Shown here piece after piece: positions 52,298 to 61,220 of a stretch of 64,000 nucleotides of DNA. The DNA is from Actinomycetota bacterium (lineage in GTDB: Bacteria; Actinomycetota; Geothermincolia; Fen-727; Anoxymicrobiaceae). Each line of letters begins with the position of its first letter. Positions within the stretch are counted from its first letter, which is position 1. Where the stretch lies: assembly GCA_018831265.1 (NCBI GenBank), contig JAHJCO010000060.1, positions 37,635-101,634 of the forward strand. Reading direction: 5' to 3'. A program made the translations under genes and the position numbers. Under the pieces are notes generated by a model, which saw only the letters and a program-made list of their open reading frames with translations, was not told the DNA's origin and ran no database searches.

Positions 52298-52318
52298 CCG
52301 GACCCCTCCTTCCTGGTA

Positions 52319-53494
52319 CTAGATCAGGTTCTGCAGCTTCATTATCCAGACCTGGAAACGCATCGCCAGGACCGAGATGAACTGCCGGACCGGCTCGGAC
52401 AGCAGGATTATCAGCATTATCACCAGCAGGGCGGCGGCGACCATGATTGCGAGGTGCCACCCCTTCACCCTGTTGGAGTACAGCCGGCTGACCCCCTTGG
52501 CGTCGACCAGCGCGCCACCCACCCTCAACCTCATCAGGAACGTGCTCGCCATCCCTTTGCGGTCCTTGTCCAGGAACTCGATGAGGTTGTTGTGGCTGCC
52601 CACCATCACTATCAACTCGGCGCCCTTCTCGAAAGCGACCAGCATGGCGATGTCCTCGCTGGTGCCGGGGTAGTGGAACACGGTGCTCGTCAACCCGAGG
52701 TCCTCCAGCCTCTTCATGCCCGGCGCCCGGCCGTCGGAGTACCCGTGTACCACCAGCTCGGCCCTGCCGGAGAGCGCCTTGTCGCTCACGCTGTCCATAT
52801 CGCCGATGACCATGTCGGGGTGATAGCCCATCTCCAGCAGGGCGTCCGCGCCGCCGTCCACCGCCACAAGAATTGGCTTGACCTCGCGGATGTAGGGGCG
52901 CAGCGCTACCAGGTCCTGCTTGTAGTTATGACCTCTTACCACGATGAGGGCCTGCCTTCCCGAGAACCTGGTGGTTATCTGCGGGAGATCGACGCTCTCC
53001 AGCAGTATCTCTTTCTCGGCGTCGAGGAGCTCCATGGTGTTCGCCGCGAAGTCGCCGAGCTGCTTTCCCAGCCTTGCCTTGCTCTCCTCCATGCGCCCGA
53101 CAATCTCATCGATGGAGAGTGGATCGCCGGATGCCACCTCTTCCCCGGCGAGCAGGACCGCGCCCGCCGCGACCTCTACGGCCTCGCCTTCCTTCACCTT
53201 CTCGAAGATGTCCGCGCCGACCTCGTCGAGTATGGGTATTCCGCTGGCCACTATCGTGAGCGGCCCGGGGTTCGGGTATGAGCCCGTGATCGAACAGGAC
53301 GCGTTTATCACCACCGCCGGCGCGGCTTCTATCAGGGACTCGGCGGAGACGCGGTCCACGTCCCTGTGGTCTATTATCGCGATCTCGCCCGGCCTCAGCC
53401 TCTTGACCAGGTTCTTGGTTCTCTTGTCGAGCCTGGCGGTCCCGGAGATCGTCATCTCGCCGCGCTCCGTCACCGCCGGTCCTGGGGTCTTCAC
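52319..53494 (-). CDS. steA: SteA-like cell-division protein (thiamine pyrophosphokinase-like fold, membrane anchor)
   Basis: The 391-residue protein has an N-terminal domain, a middle domain that resembles the thiamine pyrophosphokinase catalytic fold (VVRGHNYKQDLVALRPYIRE, VDGGADALLEMGYHPDMVIG, DMDSV, HYPGTSEDIAMLVA) and a C-terminal transmembrane helix (LAIMVAAALLVIMLIILL). SteA proteins are found only in Actinobacteria and close relatives and were shown to be part of the cytokinetic ring in Corynebacterium. GTG start; AAGGTGG upstream. It follows recN by 74 nt. Confidence 0.9.
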   Translation of the reverse strand: MKTPGPAVTERGEMTISGTARLDKRTKNLVKRLRPGEIAIIDHRDVDRVSAESLIEAAPAVVINASCSITGSYPNPGPLTIVASGIPILDEVGADIFEKVKEGEAVEVAAGAVLLAGEEVASGDPLSIDEIVGRMEESKARLGKQLGDFAANTMELLDAEKEILLESVDLPQITTRFSGRQALIVVRGHNYKQDLVALRPYIREVKPILVAVDGGADALLEMGYHPDMVIGDMDSVSDKALSGRAELVVHGYSDGRAPGMKRLEDLGLTSTVFHYPGTSEDIAMLVAFEKGAELIVMVGSHNNLIEFLDKDRKGMASTFLMRLRVGGALVDAKGVSRLYSNRVKGWHLAIMVAAALLVIMLIILLSEPVRQFISVLAMRFQVWIMKLQNLI

Positions 53495-53568
53495 GAAAGG
53501 TCCACCTTGGTCGATCCTAAGAGGTGATTATACTGCAAAGGCCGCACCCGGACGCCGCCGGCCCCGGG

Positions 53569-55272
53569 TCACACCTGCTTCATCCGCTCCCGCGCCCTCT
53601 CCAGCGACGCACGCGCGTGCTCGCGCGTCACCTTGCGGCCGCTGGAGTCCCCGAGCATGCGGCAGAGCTCGTCCAGCCTGCCGTCCTCGTCGAGAGGCTC
53701 GACGTCCGTGCGGGCGCCTTCATGCTTGAACACCCGGTACTGGTGGTTCGCGAAGGTCGCGATCTGCGGCAGGTGGGTGATGCAGAAGACTTGGTGGTAG
53801 ACGCCCAGCCGGTGCAGCTTCTCGCCGACCGCGAGGGCCGTCTCTCCACCTATGCCGGAGTCCACCTCGTCGAAGACCAGGATCGGCAGCCGGTCCGCCC
53901 CGGCCAGCACGATCTTCAGAGCGAGCATGACCCTGGACATCTCCCCGCCGGAGGCGATCTTCCTGAGAGGCCTGAACTCCTCGTCCGGGGCAGGTCGGAA
54001 CATGAACTCGACGGTGTTGAAACCGTCGGGACCCGGTTTCGCTTCGCCGGGCTTCCCGCCAGCCCCGGCGACGTTCACCTCGAGCGCGGTGTGACCCAGT
54101 TCCAACTGCTCCAGCTCGACCGCCACCGCCTCCTGGAGCCTGGAGGCGGCTTCCCCGCGGGCCGTATCGAGCCCGGCGGCCTTCTCCTCCAGGTCACGAG
54201 TGGCACTCGCGATCTCTCCGTCTATCTCCCCGAGCCTGCGTTCGCCTCCCTCTATCTCCCGCAGGCGCTCCGACGCCTCGCGCAGGTAGGCCAGCGTCGT
54301 CTCCGCCGAGCCGCCATACCTGCGGAACAGCTCGCGCAGCCCGCTGAGGCGTGACTCGATCTCCTCCAGCCGCGACGGGTCGGACTCCAGGCGGCCCATG
54401 TAGGAGGTCAAATCACGGGCAAGGTCCTCCGCCTCGATCGCCAGGGCCTCCGCCCTGGAGCGCACGCCCTCGGCCGAGGGGTCCTTCTCCACCATGCGCC
54501 CCAGGTCGTCAGCCGCACGCGTCAGCAGCTCGCCCGCCCCGAGCCCGCCCTCTCCGGAAAGAGCCGAGGCCGCCGACGCCGAGAGCTCACCGATCAGCCT
54601 GGCGTTTCGCAACCGGCCCGCTTCCAGCTCGAGCTCCTCCAGCTCGCCCTGCCTCACGCCGGCGGCCTCTATCTGGCCGACCTCGTGACGCAGCAGGTCG
54701 GCCTCCCTCATCGAGCCTGGACCGGCCCCGGCCAGCCTCTCCCTCTCGTCGGCGAGCCGCCGGTACTCCAGGTAGCGTTCGCGGTACTTGCCGAGCAACG
54801 CGAGGTGCGCGGATCCCGCGAAGCGGTCGAGGTAGTCCATGTGGGTCGAGGGTCTCAGCAGGGCCTGGTGCGTGTTCTGCCCGTGCACGTCCACCAGCAC
54901 CTCGCCGACGCTCTGGAGCGCGGAGACCGTGGAAAGGCGGCCGTTCACGGTGCAGCGGCCTTTACCAGAGGCCGGGATGGTCCTGGCCAGGACCATCTCG
55001 TCTTCGCCCTCGTCCAGGAAGCCCAGTTCCACAAGTTCCCGGGCCGCCCCGGGTACCCCCGACAGGTCGAACGCGGCTTCCAGTACGGCGCCACCGGTCC
55101 CCTTGCGGACCATTACGCCCTCCGCCCGGTCGCCCAGCAGGAGCCCGATCGCCTCCACCAGCACCGTCTTGCCGGCGCCGGTCTCACCTGTAAGGACGTT
55201 GAAGCCGCTTGCGAACTCGATCTCGGCCAGGTCGACCAGTGCGAAATCCCGCACCTTCAGATAGGCGAGCAA
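53569..55272 (-). CDS. recN: DNA repair protein RecN
   Basis: RecN is an SMC-like ATPase for double-strand break repair. The 567 residues show LKVRDFALVDLAEIEFASGF, Walker A TGETGAGKTVLVEAI, a long helical region in residues 150-400 with coiled-coil patterns, the ABC signature SGGEMSRVMLALKIVL, Walker B PILVFDEVDSGIGGETA and ITHLPQIA. The start is a TTG with GGTGAGAG directly upstream, overlapping the nadK stop by 16 nt. Confidence 0.96.
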   Translation of the reverse strand: MLAYLKVRDFALVDLAEIEFASGFNVLTGETGAGKTVLVEAIGLLLGDRAEGVMVRKGTGGAVLEAAFDLSGVPGAARELVELGFLDEGEDEMVLARTIPASGKGRCTVNGRLSTVSALQSVGEVLVDVHGQNTHQALLRPSTHMDYLDRFAGSAHLALLGKYRERYLEYRRLADERERLAGAGPGSMREADLLRHEVGQIEAAGVRQGELEELELEAGRLRNARLIGELSASAASALSGEGGLGAGELLTRAADDLGRMVEKDPSAEGVRSRAEALAIEAEDLARDLTSYMGRLESDPSRLEEIESRLSGLRELFRRYGGSAETTLAYLREASERLREIEGGERRLGEIDGEIASATRDLEEKAAGLDTARGEAASRLQEAVAVELEQLELGHTALEVNVAGAGGKPGEAKPGPDGFNTVEFMFRPAPDEEFRPLRKIASGGEMSRVMLALKIVLAGADRLPILVFDEVDSGIGGETALAVGEKLHRLGVYHQVFCITHLPQIATFANHQYRVFKHEGARTDVEPLDEDGRLDELCRMLGDSSGRKVTREHARASLERARERMKQV

Positions 55273-56162
55273 CTCTCACCCCGCTCGGGCTCGTCCGGCG
55301 GTGGACCCATGAACTTGCGCCGCAGCGTCTGGTAGAAGGAGGATCCCTCCAGCTCAAGGATCTTCACCCTCCAGTCCAGGGTGTGGAAGTCTATGCTTGC
55401 CCCCGGCGGCACCTCCACGTCTTCCCTTCCGTCGATGCTGAGGGCAAGGCGCTCGGGCTTCTCCTCGACGACGACGGTCACGCGGTCACGCGAGTCCAGC
55501 ACGATGGGCCTGCTGAACAGCATGTGGGCGCAGATCGGTGTCAGCAGGAAGCACACCAGGGAAGGGGTCACTATCGGACCTCCCGCCGACAGCGAGTAGG
55601 CGGTGGAGCCCGTGGCGCTGGAAACGATCAGCCCGTCCCCCGAGTATCGCATGAAGAACTCTCCGTTTATGTAGGTGGACAGGTGTATCAGGCGCTCCCG
55701 GACCAGCTTCCCTATTACTACCTCGTTCAGGGCCCGGTACTCAGCAGTGGACCCTCCCCCCTCCACGGTGCAGCCGACCGGTATGCGCTCGCTTACGTAG
55801 TACCTCCCGGCCAGTATCTCCTCCAGGACCTGCTCGGCCTGGTGAACCTCTCCGGCCGTCAGGAAGCCCATCTTTCCGATGTTGATCCCGACCAGCGGCA
55901 CCTCGCCGCCCCAGAGCACGTCCACCGCGTGGAGGACGGTGCCGTCACCCCCGAGCACCACGGCCAGGTCGGCCAGGCTCCTCGCCGACTCCACGCTTAT
56001 CCCGTCGTGTTCCCCGGCGAGCCTGTCGGCGTCGGTGTCCAGCACCAGGCGCTGCAGGCCCCTGGACTCTAGCCAGCGCGACACTGTCGCCACCATCTCG
56101 TCTATGCCGGGCTTGCCGACGTTCGGTATTATCAGCACCTTCTCGAAGCCACGGTCCACCAT
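55257..56162 (-). CDS. nadK: NAD kinase
   Basis: NadK makes NADP from NAD. The 301-residue protein has VLGGDGTVLHAVD (GGDG motif), NIGKMGFLTA (the variant of the NLGxLGFLT motif), LNEVVIG and a GDGLIVSSATGSTAYSLSAGG nucleotide site that is complete. Length is normal. It lies 6 nt after tlyA and overlaps recN, matching the tlyA-nadK-recN order of Mycobacterium and Streptomyces. Confidence 0.96.
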   Translation of the reverse strand: MVDRGFEKVLIIPNVGKPGIDEMVATVSRWLESRGLQRLVLDTDADRLAGEHDGISVESARSLADLAVVLGGDGTVLHAVDVLWGGEVPLVGINIGKMGFLTAGEVHQAEQVLEEILAGRYYVSERIPVGCTVEGGGSTAEYRALNEVVIGKLVRERLIHLSTYINGEFFMRYSGDGLIVSSATGSTAYSLSAGGPIVTPSLVCFLLTPICAHMLFSRPIVLDSRDRVTVVVEEKPERLALSIDGREDVEVPPGASIDFHTLDWRVKILELEGSSFYQTLRRKFMGPPPDEPERGESCSPI

Positions 56163-56168
56163 GTGATC

Positions 56169-56961
56169 CTAGACCCCTCTTCCGGCCGCCTCGACCGCGG
56201 CCTGGATGCTCTCGAGGCCGATGCCCTCGGCCGGGGGGCGCGCCACCACCAGCAGGAACTCCACGTTTCCCTTGGGGCCCTTCAGGGGCGACGGAGTGAC
56301 CGCTACCGCCTCGAGGCCGTTCCCACGCAGCCAGTCTACCAGGCCGGCGAGCACCTGGAGGTGCACCGCGGGATCCCTGACCACTCCTCCCTTTGAGACC
56401 TGGCTCCGCCCCGCCTCGAACTGGGGTTTCACCAGTGCCACCGCCCTCCCCTTCGGCTCCAGCACGCTGAATACCGGACCCAGGACCTTCCTCAGGGAGA
56501 TGAATGAGACATCGACCACCGCGAGGTCGGGGGCCTCCGGCAGCAATCCCGGGGCCAGAGCGCGCGCGTTCACCCCCTCCAGGACGTGCACCCTCGGGTC
56601 GCCGCGCAGCTTCTGGTGCAACTGACCCCTACCCACGTCGACGGCGTAGACGGATCCGGCGCCACGCTGCAGCAGGCAGTCCGTGAAGCCGCCCGTCGAT
56701 GCCCCCACATCGAGCGCCACCCTGCCCGCGACGTCTATATCGAACTCGTCGAGGGCACGCTCCAGCTTCCTGCCCCCCCTCGATACGAAGGGCTCGCCCC
56801 GGCTCACCACCTCTATCGACTCTCTCCCGGTGACCTGGGTGCCCGGTTTGACCTCGAAGCTCCCGTCGACGCACACCTGGCGTTCCATGACCGCCGCGCG
56901 CGCGCGCCCTGCTCTCGAAGATCCCGCGCTCGTGCAGGAGGGCGTCCAGCCTCTTCTTCAT
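56169..56961 (-). pseudogene. tlyA: TlyA rRNA 2'-O-methyltransferase, frameshifted at a (GC)n tract
   Basis: TlyA methylates the 2'-OH of C1409 (16S) and C1920 (23S) in Mycobacterium. The gene should start at the ATG at 56961, overlapping the dxs stop as ATGA, giving MKKRLDALLHERGIFESRAR, the normal S4 domain start. The frame then breaks in the 13-nt GC run 56895-56907; the rest (56888 to 56169, from MERQVCVDGSF) continues in another frame with SRGGRKLERAL, ALDVGASTGGFTDCLLQ (SAM site) and VKPQFEAGR. Adding one GC unit restores SRARARAAVM, matching relatives. It is either a phase-variable or dead gene, or a sequencing error. A shorter product from 56888 would lack the S4 domain. Confidence 0.85.
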
Positions 56962-58835
56962 GCGAGCTCGAGCCGTGACGCCGCCTCTTCGGCCACCAGC
57001 CCGGCGGTCAGCCCGCTCTCCTCCATCAACTCGGGGATGCTGGCGTGCTGCAGGTAGCGGTCCGGCAGTCCCTTGAGCAGGAACCCCCGCACATCGGCGG
57101 GAAGCCCCTGCATCGCCTCCAGAACCCCGCTCCCGAAGCCGCCCGCCAGGATCCCGTCTTCGAGGGTGACCACCAGCTCCGCCCCCGCGCAGGTCTCGGC
57201 CAGGAATCCGGTGTCCAGGGGCTTTGCGAACCGGGCGTTGACCACCCCCGTGGAGATCCCCCGTCCCTCCAGGATATCCGCGGCCTCCAGCGCGGTCTCG
57301 ACCATGGGCCCGAGCGCGAGCATCACCACCCGGCCGCCTTCCCTGAGGACCTCGCCCTTTCCCGGCCTGAGGGACGTGAGCCCCACCCCTTCCAGCCGGG
57401 GCGCGGTACCACGGGGATAACGGATGGCGGCGGGCCCGTCCTGCTCCAGCGCGAAGCGCAGCATGGACTCCACCTCGACGGCCGTGCAGGGGGCCATCAC
57501 GGTCATTCCCGGCAGGGACCTCAGCATCGATATGTCGAAGTAGCCGTGGTGTGTCGAGCCGTCCTCCCCCACAACGCCGGCCCGGTCGACAGCGAACACC
57601 ACGGGCAAGCCCTGCAGGCACACCTCCTGTGAAAGCTGGTCGAACGCTCTCTGCAGGAACGTGGAGTAGATGGCCACCACCGGCTCGAGCCCTCCCAGGG
57701 CCAGGGCGGCCCCCAGGTTCACACCGAGCTGCTCTGCTATGCCGACGTCGAAGAACCTCTCGCGGTACCGATCCGAAAACTCCAGGAGCCCCGTTCCCAG
57801 CCGCATCGCGGCCGTTATCACCACCAGGCGCGGCCTCTCGGCGGCCAGCCCGACCATCGCCGCGCCGAACTTCTCCGTGAAGGTGTTACCGTCCGCGGTC
57901 TTAAGCGGCGTCCCGGTCTCCTCGTCGAACGAGGCCACGCCGTGAAACCTCTCCGGGCGGCGCTCGGAGTGCCCGTAACCTTTTCCCTTCACAGTCATCG
58001 TGTGGATCAGCACGGGCCCCTTGATCTGCCGTGCCTCCCTGACCGTCTCCTCGACAAGGGCAACGTCGTGGCCGTCGATCGGGCCGACGTACTTCAGCCC
58101 GAGCGACTCGAAGAGCCCGCCCGGGACCAGCGCGTGCGTGACCGTCTCCTTTAGCTGGGAGGCGACCCTCACCAGCCCCGCTCCCAACCCGGGCATCGTG
58201 CGCAGGAACTCCTCCAGGTCCTCCTTGAAGTGGGTGTACCCGGGCTTCAGGCGGATGCGCGAGAGGTAGGCCGCGAAGCCGCCTACGTTCTGTGAGATAG
58301 ACATTTCGTTGTCGTTCAGAATGATTATGAGGTTGGAATCGAGGTGGTGTCCGACCTGGTTCAGGGCTTCGAAGGCGACCCCCGATGACATGGAACCGTC
58401 CCCGATGACCACCGCGACGCCGTGGTCCTCCCCCAGCAGGTCGCGGGCCAGGCAGAGCCCCAGGCCGTAGCTGATGGAGCCGCCGGAGTGCCCGCTGTCG
58501 ACCACGTCGTAGTCGCTCTCGGACCTGCGGGGAAAGCCGGATATTCCGCCCTTACGGCGGAGCGTGTGAAAGCGGTCCCTCCTGCCGGTGATTATCTTGT
58601 GAGCGTACGACTGGTGACCGACGTCCCAGACTATACGGTCACGGGGCGCATCCAGGGCGCGGTGGACCGCGATTGTCAGCTCGACCACGCCCAGGCTCGA
58701 GGCCAGGTGGCCCCCGGTGGCGCAGGTCGTATCGATGATGAGCCGCCGTATCTCGCCTGCGAGCTGGTCCAGCTCCCAGGGATACAGCCTCTTCAGGTCA
58801 GCGGGCGAGTCCACCCGCTGCAGGATAGAGTCCAT
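56958..58835 (-). CDS. dxs: 1-deoxy-D-xylulose-5-phosphate synthase
   Basis: Dxs makes DXP from pyruvate and glyceraldehyde-3-phosphate, the first step of the MEP isoprenoid pathway. The protein (625 residues from the ATG at 58835, MDSILQRVDSPADLKRLYP) has WDVGHQSYAHKIITGR, the thiamine-diphosphate site GDGSMSSGVAFEALNQ ... NDNEMSIS, and the DVGIAEQLGV and AGVVGEDGSTHHG segments of the pyrimidine domain. An ATG at 58913, adding 26 residues, is also possible because it would be leaderless behind the promoter at 58920-58949. It is the first gene of the long dxs-to-rluB string. Confidence 0.96.
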   Translation of the reverse strand: MDSILQRVDSPADLKRLYPWELDQLAGEIRRLIIDTTCATGGHLASSLGVVELTIAVHRALDAPRDRIVWDVGHQSYAHKIITGRRDRFHTLRRKGGISGFPRRSESDYDVVDSGHSGGSISYGLGLCLARDLLGEDHGVAVVIGDGSMSSGVAFEALNQVGHHLDSNLIIILNDNEMSISQNVGGFAAYLSRIRLKPGYTHFKEDLEEFLRTMPGLGAGLVRVASQLKETVTHALVPGGLFESLGLKYVGPIDGHDVALVEETVREARQIKGPVLIHTMTVKGKGYGHSERRPERFHGVASFDEETGTPLKTADGNTFTEKFGAAMVGLAAERPRLVVITAAMRLGTGLLEFSDRYRERFFDVGIAEQLGVNLGAALALGGLEPVVAIYSTFLQRAFDQLSQEVCLQGLPVVFAVDRAGVVGEDGSTHHGYFDISMLRSLPGMTVMAPCTAVEVESMLRFALEQDGPAAIRYPRGTAPRLEGVGLTSLRPGKGEVLREGGRVVMLALGPMVETALEAADILEGRGISTGVVNARFAKPLDTGFLAETCAGAELVVTLEDGILAGGFGSGVLEAMQGLPADVRGFLLKGLPDRYLQHASIPELMEESGLTAGLVAEEAASRLELA

Positions 58836-58919
58836 CAGTAGCGTCGGTTCCCTTCGCGGCCTGCCCCGCTTTCCACCTTCCCGCCCGCTCCGGCAAACGA
58901 CCGGGGCGTTCATCGTAGC

Positions 58920-58949
58920 ATTGTACTCAAACGTCGCTCGCGACCACAA
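58920..58949 (-). promoter_or_regulatory. Promoter of dxs and the following gene string
   Basis: On the minus strand TTGTGG (58949-58944) and TACAAT (58925-58920) are 18 nt apart. The expected start site coincides with an in-frame ATG at 58913, 7 nt after the box; the family-like start at 58835 would have a 78-nt leader. The region 58836-58977 is shared with the divergent gene at 58978. Confidence 0.65.
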
Positions 58950-58965
58950 GAACGCCGGCCGCTGT

Positions 58966-58971
58966 TAGAAT
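58966..58971 (+). promoter_or_regulatory. -10 box (TAGAAT) of the M28-like gene; leaderless arrangement
   Basis: TAGAAT ends 7 nt before the ATG at 58978, so transcription should begin at or next to the A of the start codon. No ribosome-binding site is present. The -35 position has no consensus. Confidence 0.6.
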
Positions 58972-58977
58972 ACGCAC

Positions 58978-60345
58978 ATGGAAATGCCGAGCAAGCACGC
59001 CCTATACCTCTCGAGACGCATCGGAGCCCGGGGCCCCGGCACCGAAGGCGAGGCGGCCGCCGCCTCCTACATTCTACGCTGCATGGGCGACTCCGGCGCC
59101 GAGGTGAACATGGAGAGTTTCTCCTGCTGGAAGTCCGACCTGGACGCCCTGCTCATCCTTTACCTCGCCGCGATCGCCGGGTACGGGCTCTTCCGATTGT
59201 CGTTCACGGCCAGCATGGTGGTGGCCATACTGGTATGGTTCGCCTTCCAGATGGAGACGTACTCGTGGGCGATCGTGTCGCGAATACTCCCGCGGAGCCA
59301 GGCATCCAACGTGGTCGGCCGGGTTCCGGCGGCGGGCGGCGCGAGGAGGCGTGTGGTCATAACGGCCAACTACGACACCACCATGAGCTCCCCCCTCGGC
59401 CGCCCCGGAATAGCCAGGGCCTATCGGGTCCTCTACATAATCGCCTTCATCTTCATCACCGTACTGGTCGTGCTGAGCATTGTGGGCCTCGGGGCGTCAC
59501 TCACGCACGTGAGCAGGCGGGTCATAAACAGCATCTGGCTCTACTCCTCGCCGGCGGCGCTCTACCTCCTTCTCATGGCCCTGCTCCTTGCGATCGGACG
59601 GGGACGTGGCCGCTACACCGTCGGGGCGAACGACAACGCCTCGGGGGTGGGGGTGATGCTGTCCACCCTTCAGGTCATAGCCGCCGATCCCCTGGAGCAT
59701 ACGGAGGTGTGGGGCGTCGCAACCGCCAGGGGCGCGGCCGGGGGCCGGGGCATGGTCGCGCTGCTCAAGCGGCACGGCTACCAGCTGAAGGACGCCTATA
59801 TCATCAACGTGGACCATGTCGGTCACGACGAGCTGAAGGTCATCACGCGCGAGGGGATCATACTGGGCTTCCGCAACTCCGGCCGCCTCAAACGACTGAT
59901 ATTCCAGGCCGCGGTGAGGTCAAAGGGGCTCAGGGGGCTTCGAAAGGGCCGCTGCCGGGTGAAGCGTAGCGATGCCATGGTGGCAACGGTACGTTCTTTC
60001 CGGGCCATTACCATAGGAGGTCTCAGGGGCGGATCCTACTTCGGCTACCGGAACGAGGCCGACAGCATCGACAGGCTCGAGCGGGCGGGCCTGGACCGGG
60101 CCTTCAAGCTCCTGCGGGTCACCCTCGACGAGATCGACACCGAGGGGACGAAACGCGGGCCCTCCAGGAGGCTCGACGAGGAGCTGTCCGCCGAGAAGGA
60201 GGCCGGCGGTGACGGAGAGGAGGAGGCCGCGGTCCCGGACGGCGAAGAGACCGGGGAGCCGGAGAGGCGCGGGAGGCGCGCCCGCGGCACAAGGCCTCGG
60301 CGGGAACGACCCCGACAGACCATCCGGGAGGAGCCCGGGGAGTAG
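58978..60345 (+). CDS. Membrane protein with degenerate M28 peptidase-like domain
   Basis: A 455-residue plus-strand protein with about four membrane helices (near residues 58-75, 77-95, 150-175 and 190-210). It shares the M28 layout: VVITANYDT, GANDNASGVGVML, ... and INVDHVGHDEL. In active M28 enzymes the first motif is HYDT and the Glu-Glu catalytic pair follows the Asp site; here the His is Asn and the Glu pair is replaced in ATARGAAGGRG. Two zinc ligands are therefore doubtful and it may be a binding or regulatory protein. The C-terminal 80 residues are highly charged (Glu/Arg-rich). Likely leaderless. Confidence 0.8.
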   Translation: MEMPSKHALYLSRRIGARGPGTEGEAAAASYILRCMGDSGAEVNMESFSCWKSDLDALLILYLAAIAGYGLFRLSFTASMVVAILVWFAFQMETYSWAIVSRILPRSQASNVVGRVPAAGGARRRVVITANYDTTMSSPLGRPGIARAYRVLYIIAFIFITVLVVLSIVGLGASLTHVSRRVINSIWLYSSPAALYLLLMALLLAIGRGRGRYTVGANDNASGVGVMLSTLQVIAADPLEHTEVWGVATARGAAGGRGMVALLKRHGYQLKDAYIINVDHVGHDELKVITREGIILGFRNSGRLKRLIFQAAVRSKGLRGLRKGRCRVKRSDAMVATVRSFRAITIGGLRGGSYFGYRNEADSIDRLERAGLDRAFKLLRVTLDEIDTEGTKRGPSRRLDEELSAEKEAGGDGEEEAAVPDGEETGEPERRGRRARGTRPRRERPRQTIREEPGE

Positions 60346-60353
60346 GTCGCCTG

Positions 60354-60773
60354 CTACTCCCCCATCACCTGGCAGACCAGCTCGCGTTCCCTCGGCCTGT
60401 TGTCGAAGTCGACCAGCACCACCTGCTGCCATATGCCCAGGGTCAGCTTTCCTCCGGTGAAGGGGATGGTGAGGGAAGGTCCCAGCAGCGAGGCGCGCAC
60501 GTGCGAGTGCCCGTTGCCGTCGTGCCAGCGCAGGTTATGGTGATAGTCGCGCCCCGCGGGTGCGACCCGCTCGAACATCTCGTCGATGTCTTCCACCAGC
60601 CCCGGCTCGTACTCGATGGTGGTCACGCCCGCGGTCGCTCCAGGCACGAACACCGTGACCGTTCCGTCCGTGAGCCCCGAGCCGCGCACCGCCTCGGCGA
60701 CGTCGGGGGTGATGTCGACGACGTCACCGTCGCCGCGGGTGCCAACCGGGAAGCTGCTCGTGATGACCGTCAT
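60354..60773 (-). CDS. yjbQ: YjbQ family protein (UPF0047, secondary thiamine-phosphate synthase-like)
   Basis: The 139-residue protein contains the UPF0047 motifs: VTVFVPGATAGVTTIEYEPG, DYHHNLRWHDGNGHSHVRAS (His-rich site) and LTLGIWQQVVLVDFDNRPR. E. coli YjbQ has a weak thiamine-phosphate synthase activity in vitro; the physiological role is unclear. It ends 8 nt from the convergent M28-like gene and starts 3 nt after the ACT-protein gene. Confidence 0.92.
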   Translation of the reverse strand: MTVITSSFPVGTRGDGDVVDITPDVAEAVRGSGLTDGTVTVFVPGATAGVTTIEYEPGLVEDIDEMFERVAPAGRDYHHNLRWHDGNGHSHVRASLLGPSLTIPFTGGKLTLGIWQQVVLVDFDNRPRERELVCQVMGE

Positions 60774-60776
60774 CGG

Positions 60777-61217
60777 CTACATGGCGTAGAGCTCTTCGGG
60801 TGGGATGCTCCTGAACCCGGCGGCCTTCAGCGCACCGATGGCCTGCTCGGCCTCCTCCACCCGGATGATGACGATGGCGTTGTCGCCGGCCTTCTCCAGG
60901 AAGCAGTAGAGGTACTCGATGTTCATCTCCTGCTCCACCAGGGGCTTGAGAACCGCGGAGAGCCCGCCGGGCCTGTCGTCCACCTCGACCGCCACCACCG
61001 GGGTCTCCTTTACGGTGAAACCCTGCTCCCTGAGCCATTCGTGCGCCTTCTCGGGGTCGTCTACTATCAGCCGCAACACGCCGAAGTCGCTGGTATCCGC
61101 AACGCACAGCGCCCGTATGTTGACGCCCGCCTCGCCGAGATGACGGGTGACGTCGAGCAGCCGCCCTTCCTTGTTCTCCAGGAACACCGAGATCTGCTTT
61201 ACGGTCATTGCCGGCAC
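60777..61217 (-). CDS. Tandem ACT-domain protein
   Basis: The 146-residue protein consists of two ACT domains: KQISVFLENKEGRLLDVTRH in the first (residues about 5-70), and VVAVEVDDRPGGLSAVLKPL in the second (about 72-143). ACT domains bind amino acids. This protein has no catalytic domain and lies 3 nt after paaK; the same pair occurs in many anaerobic bacteria and archaea, where it may sense aromatic amino acids and regulate arylacetate activation. Confidence 0.9.
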   Translation of the reverse strand: MPAMTVKQISVFLENKEGRLLDVTRHLGEAGVNIRALCVADTSDFGVLRLIVDDPEKAHEWLREQGFTVKETPVVAVEVDDRPGGLSAVLKPLVEQEMNIEYLYCFLEKAGDNAIVIIRVEEAEQAIGALKAAGFRSIPPEELYAM

Positions 61218-61220
61218 CTC

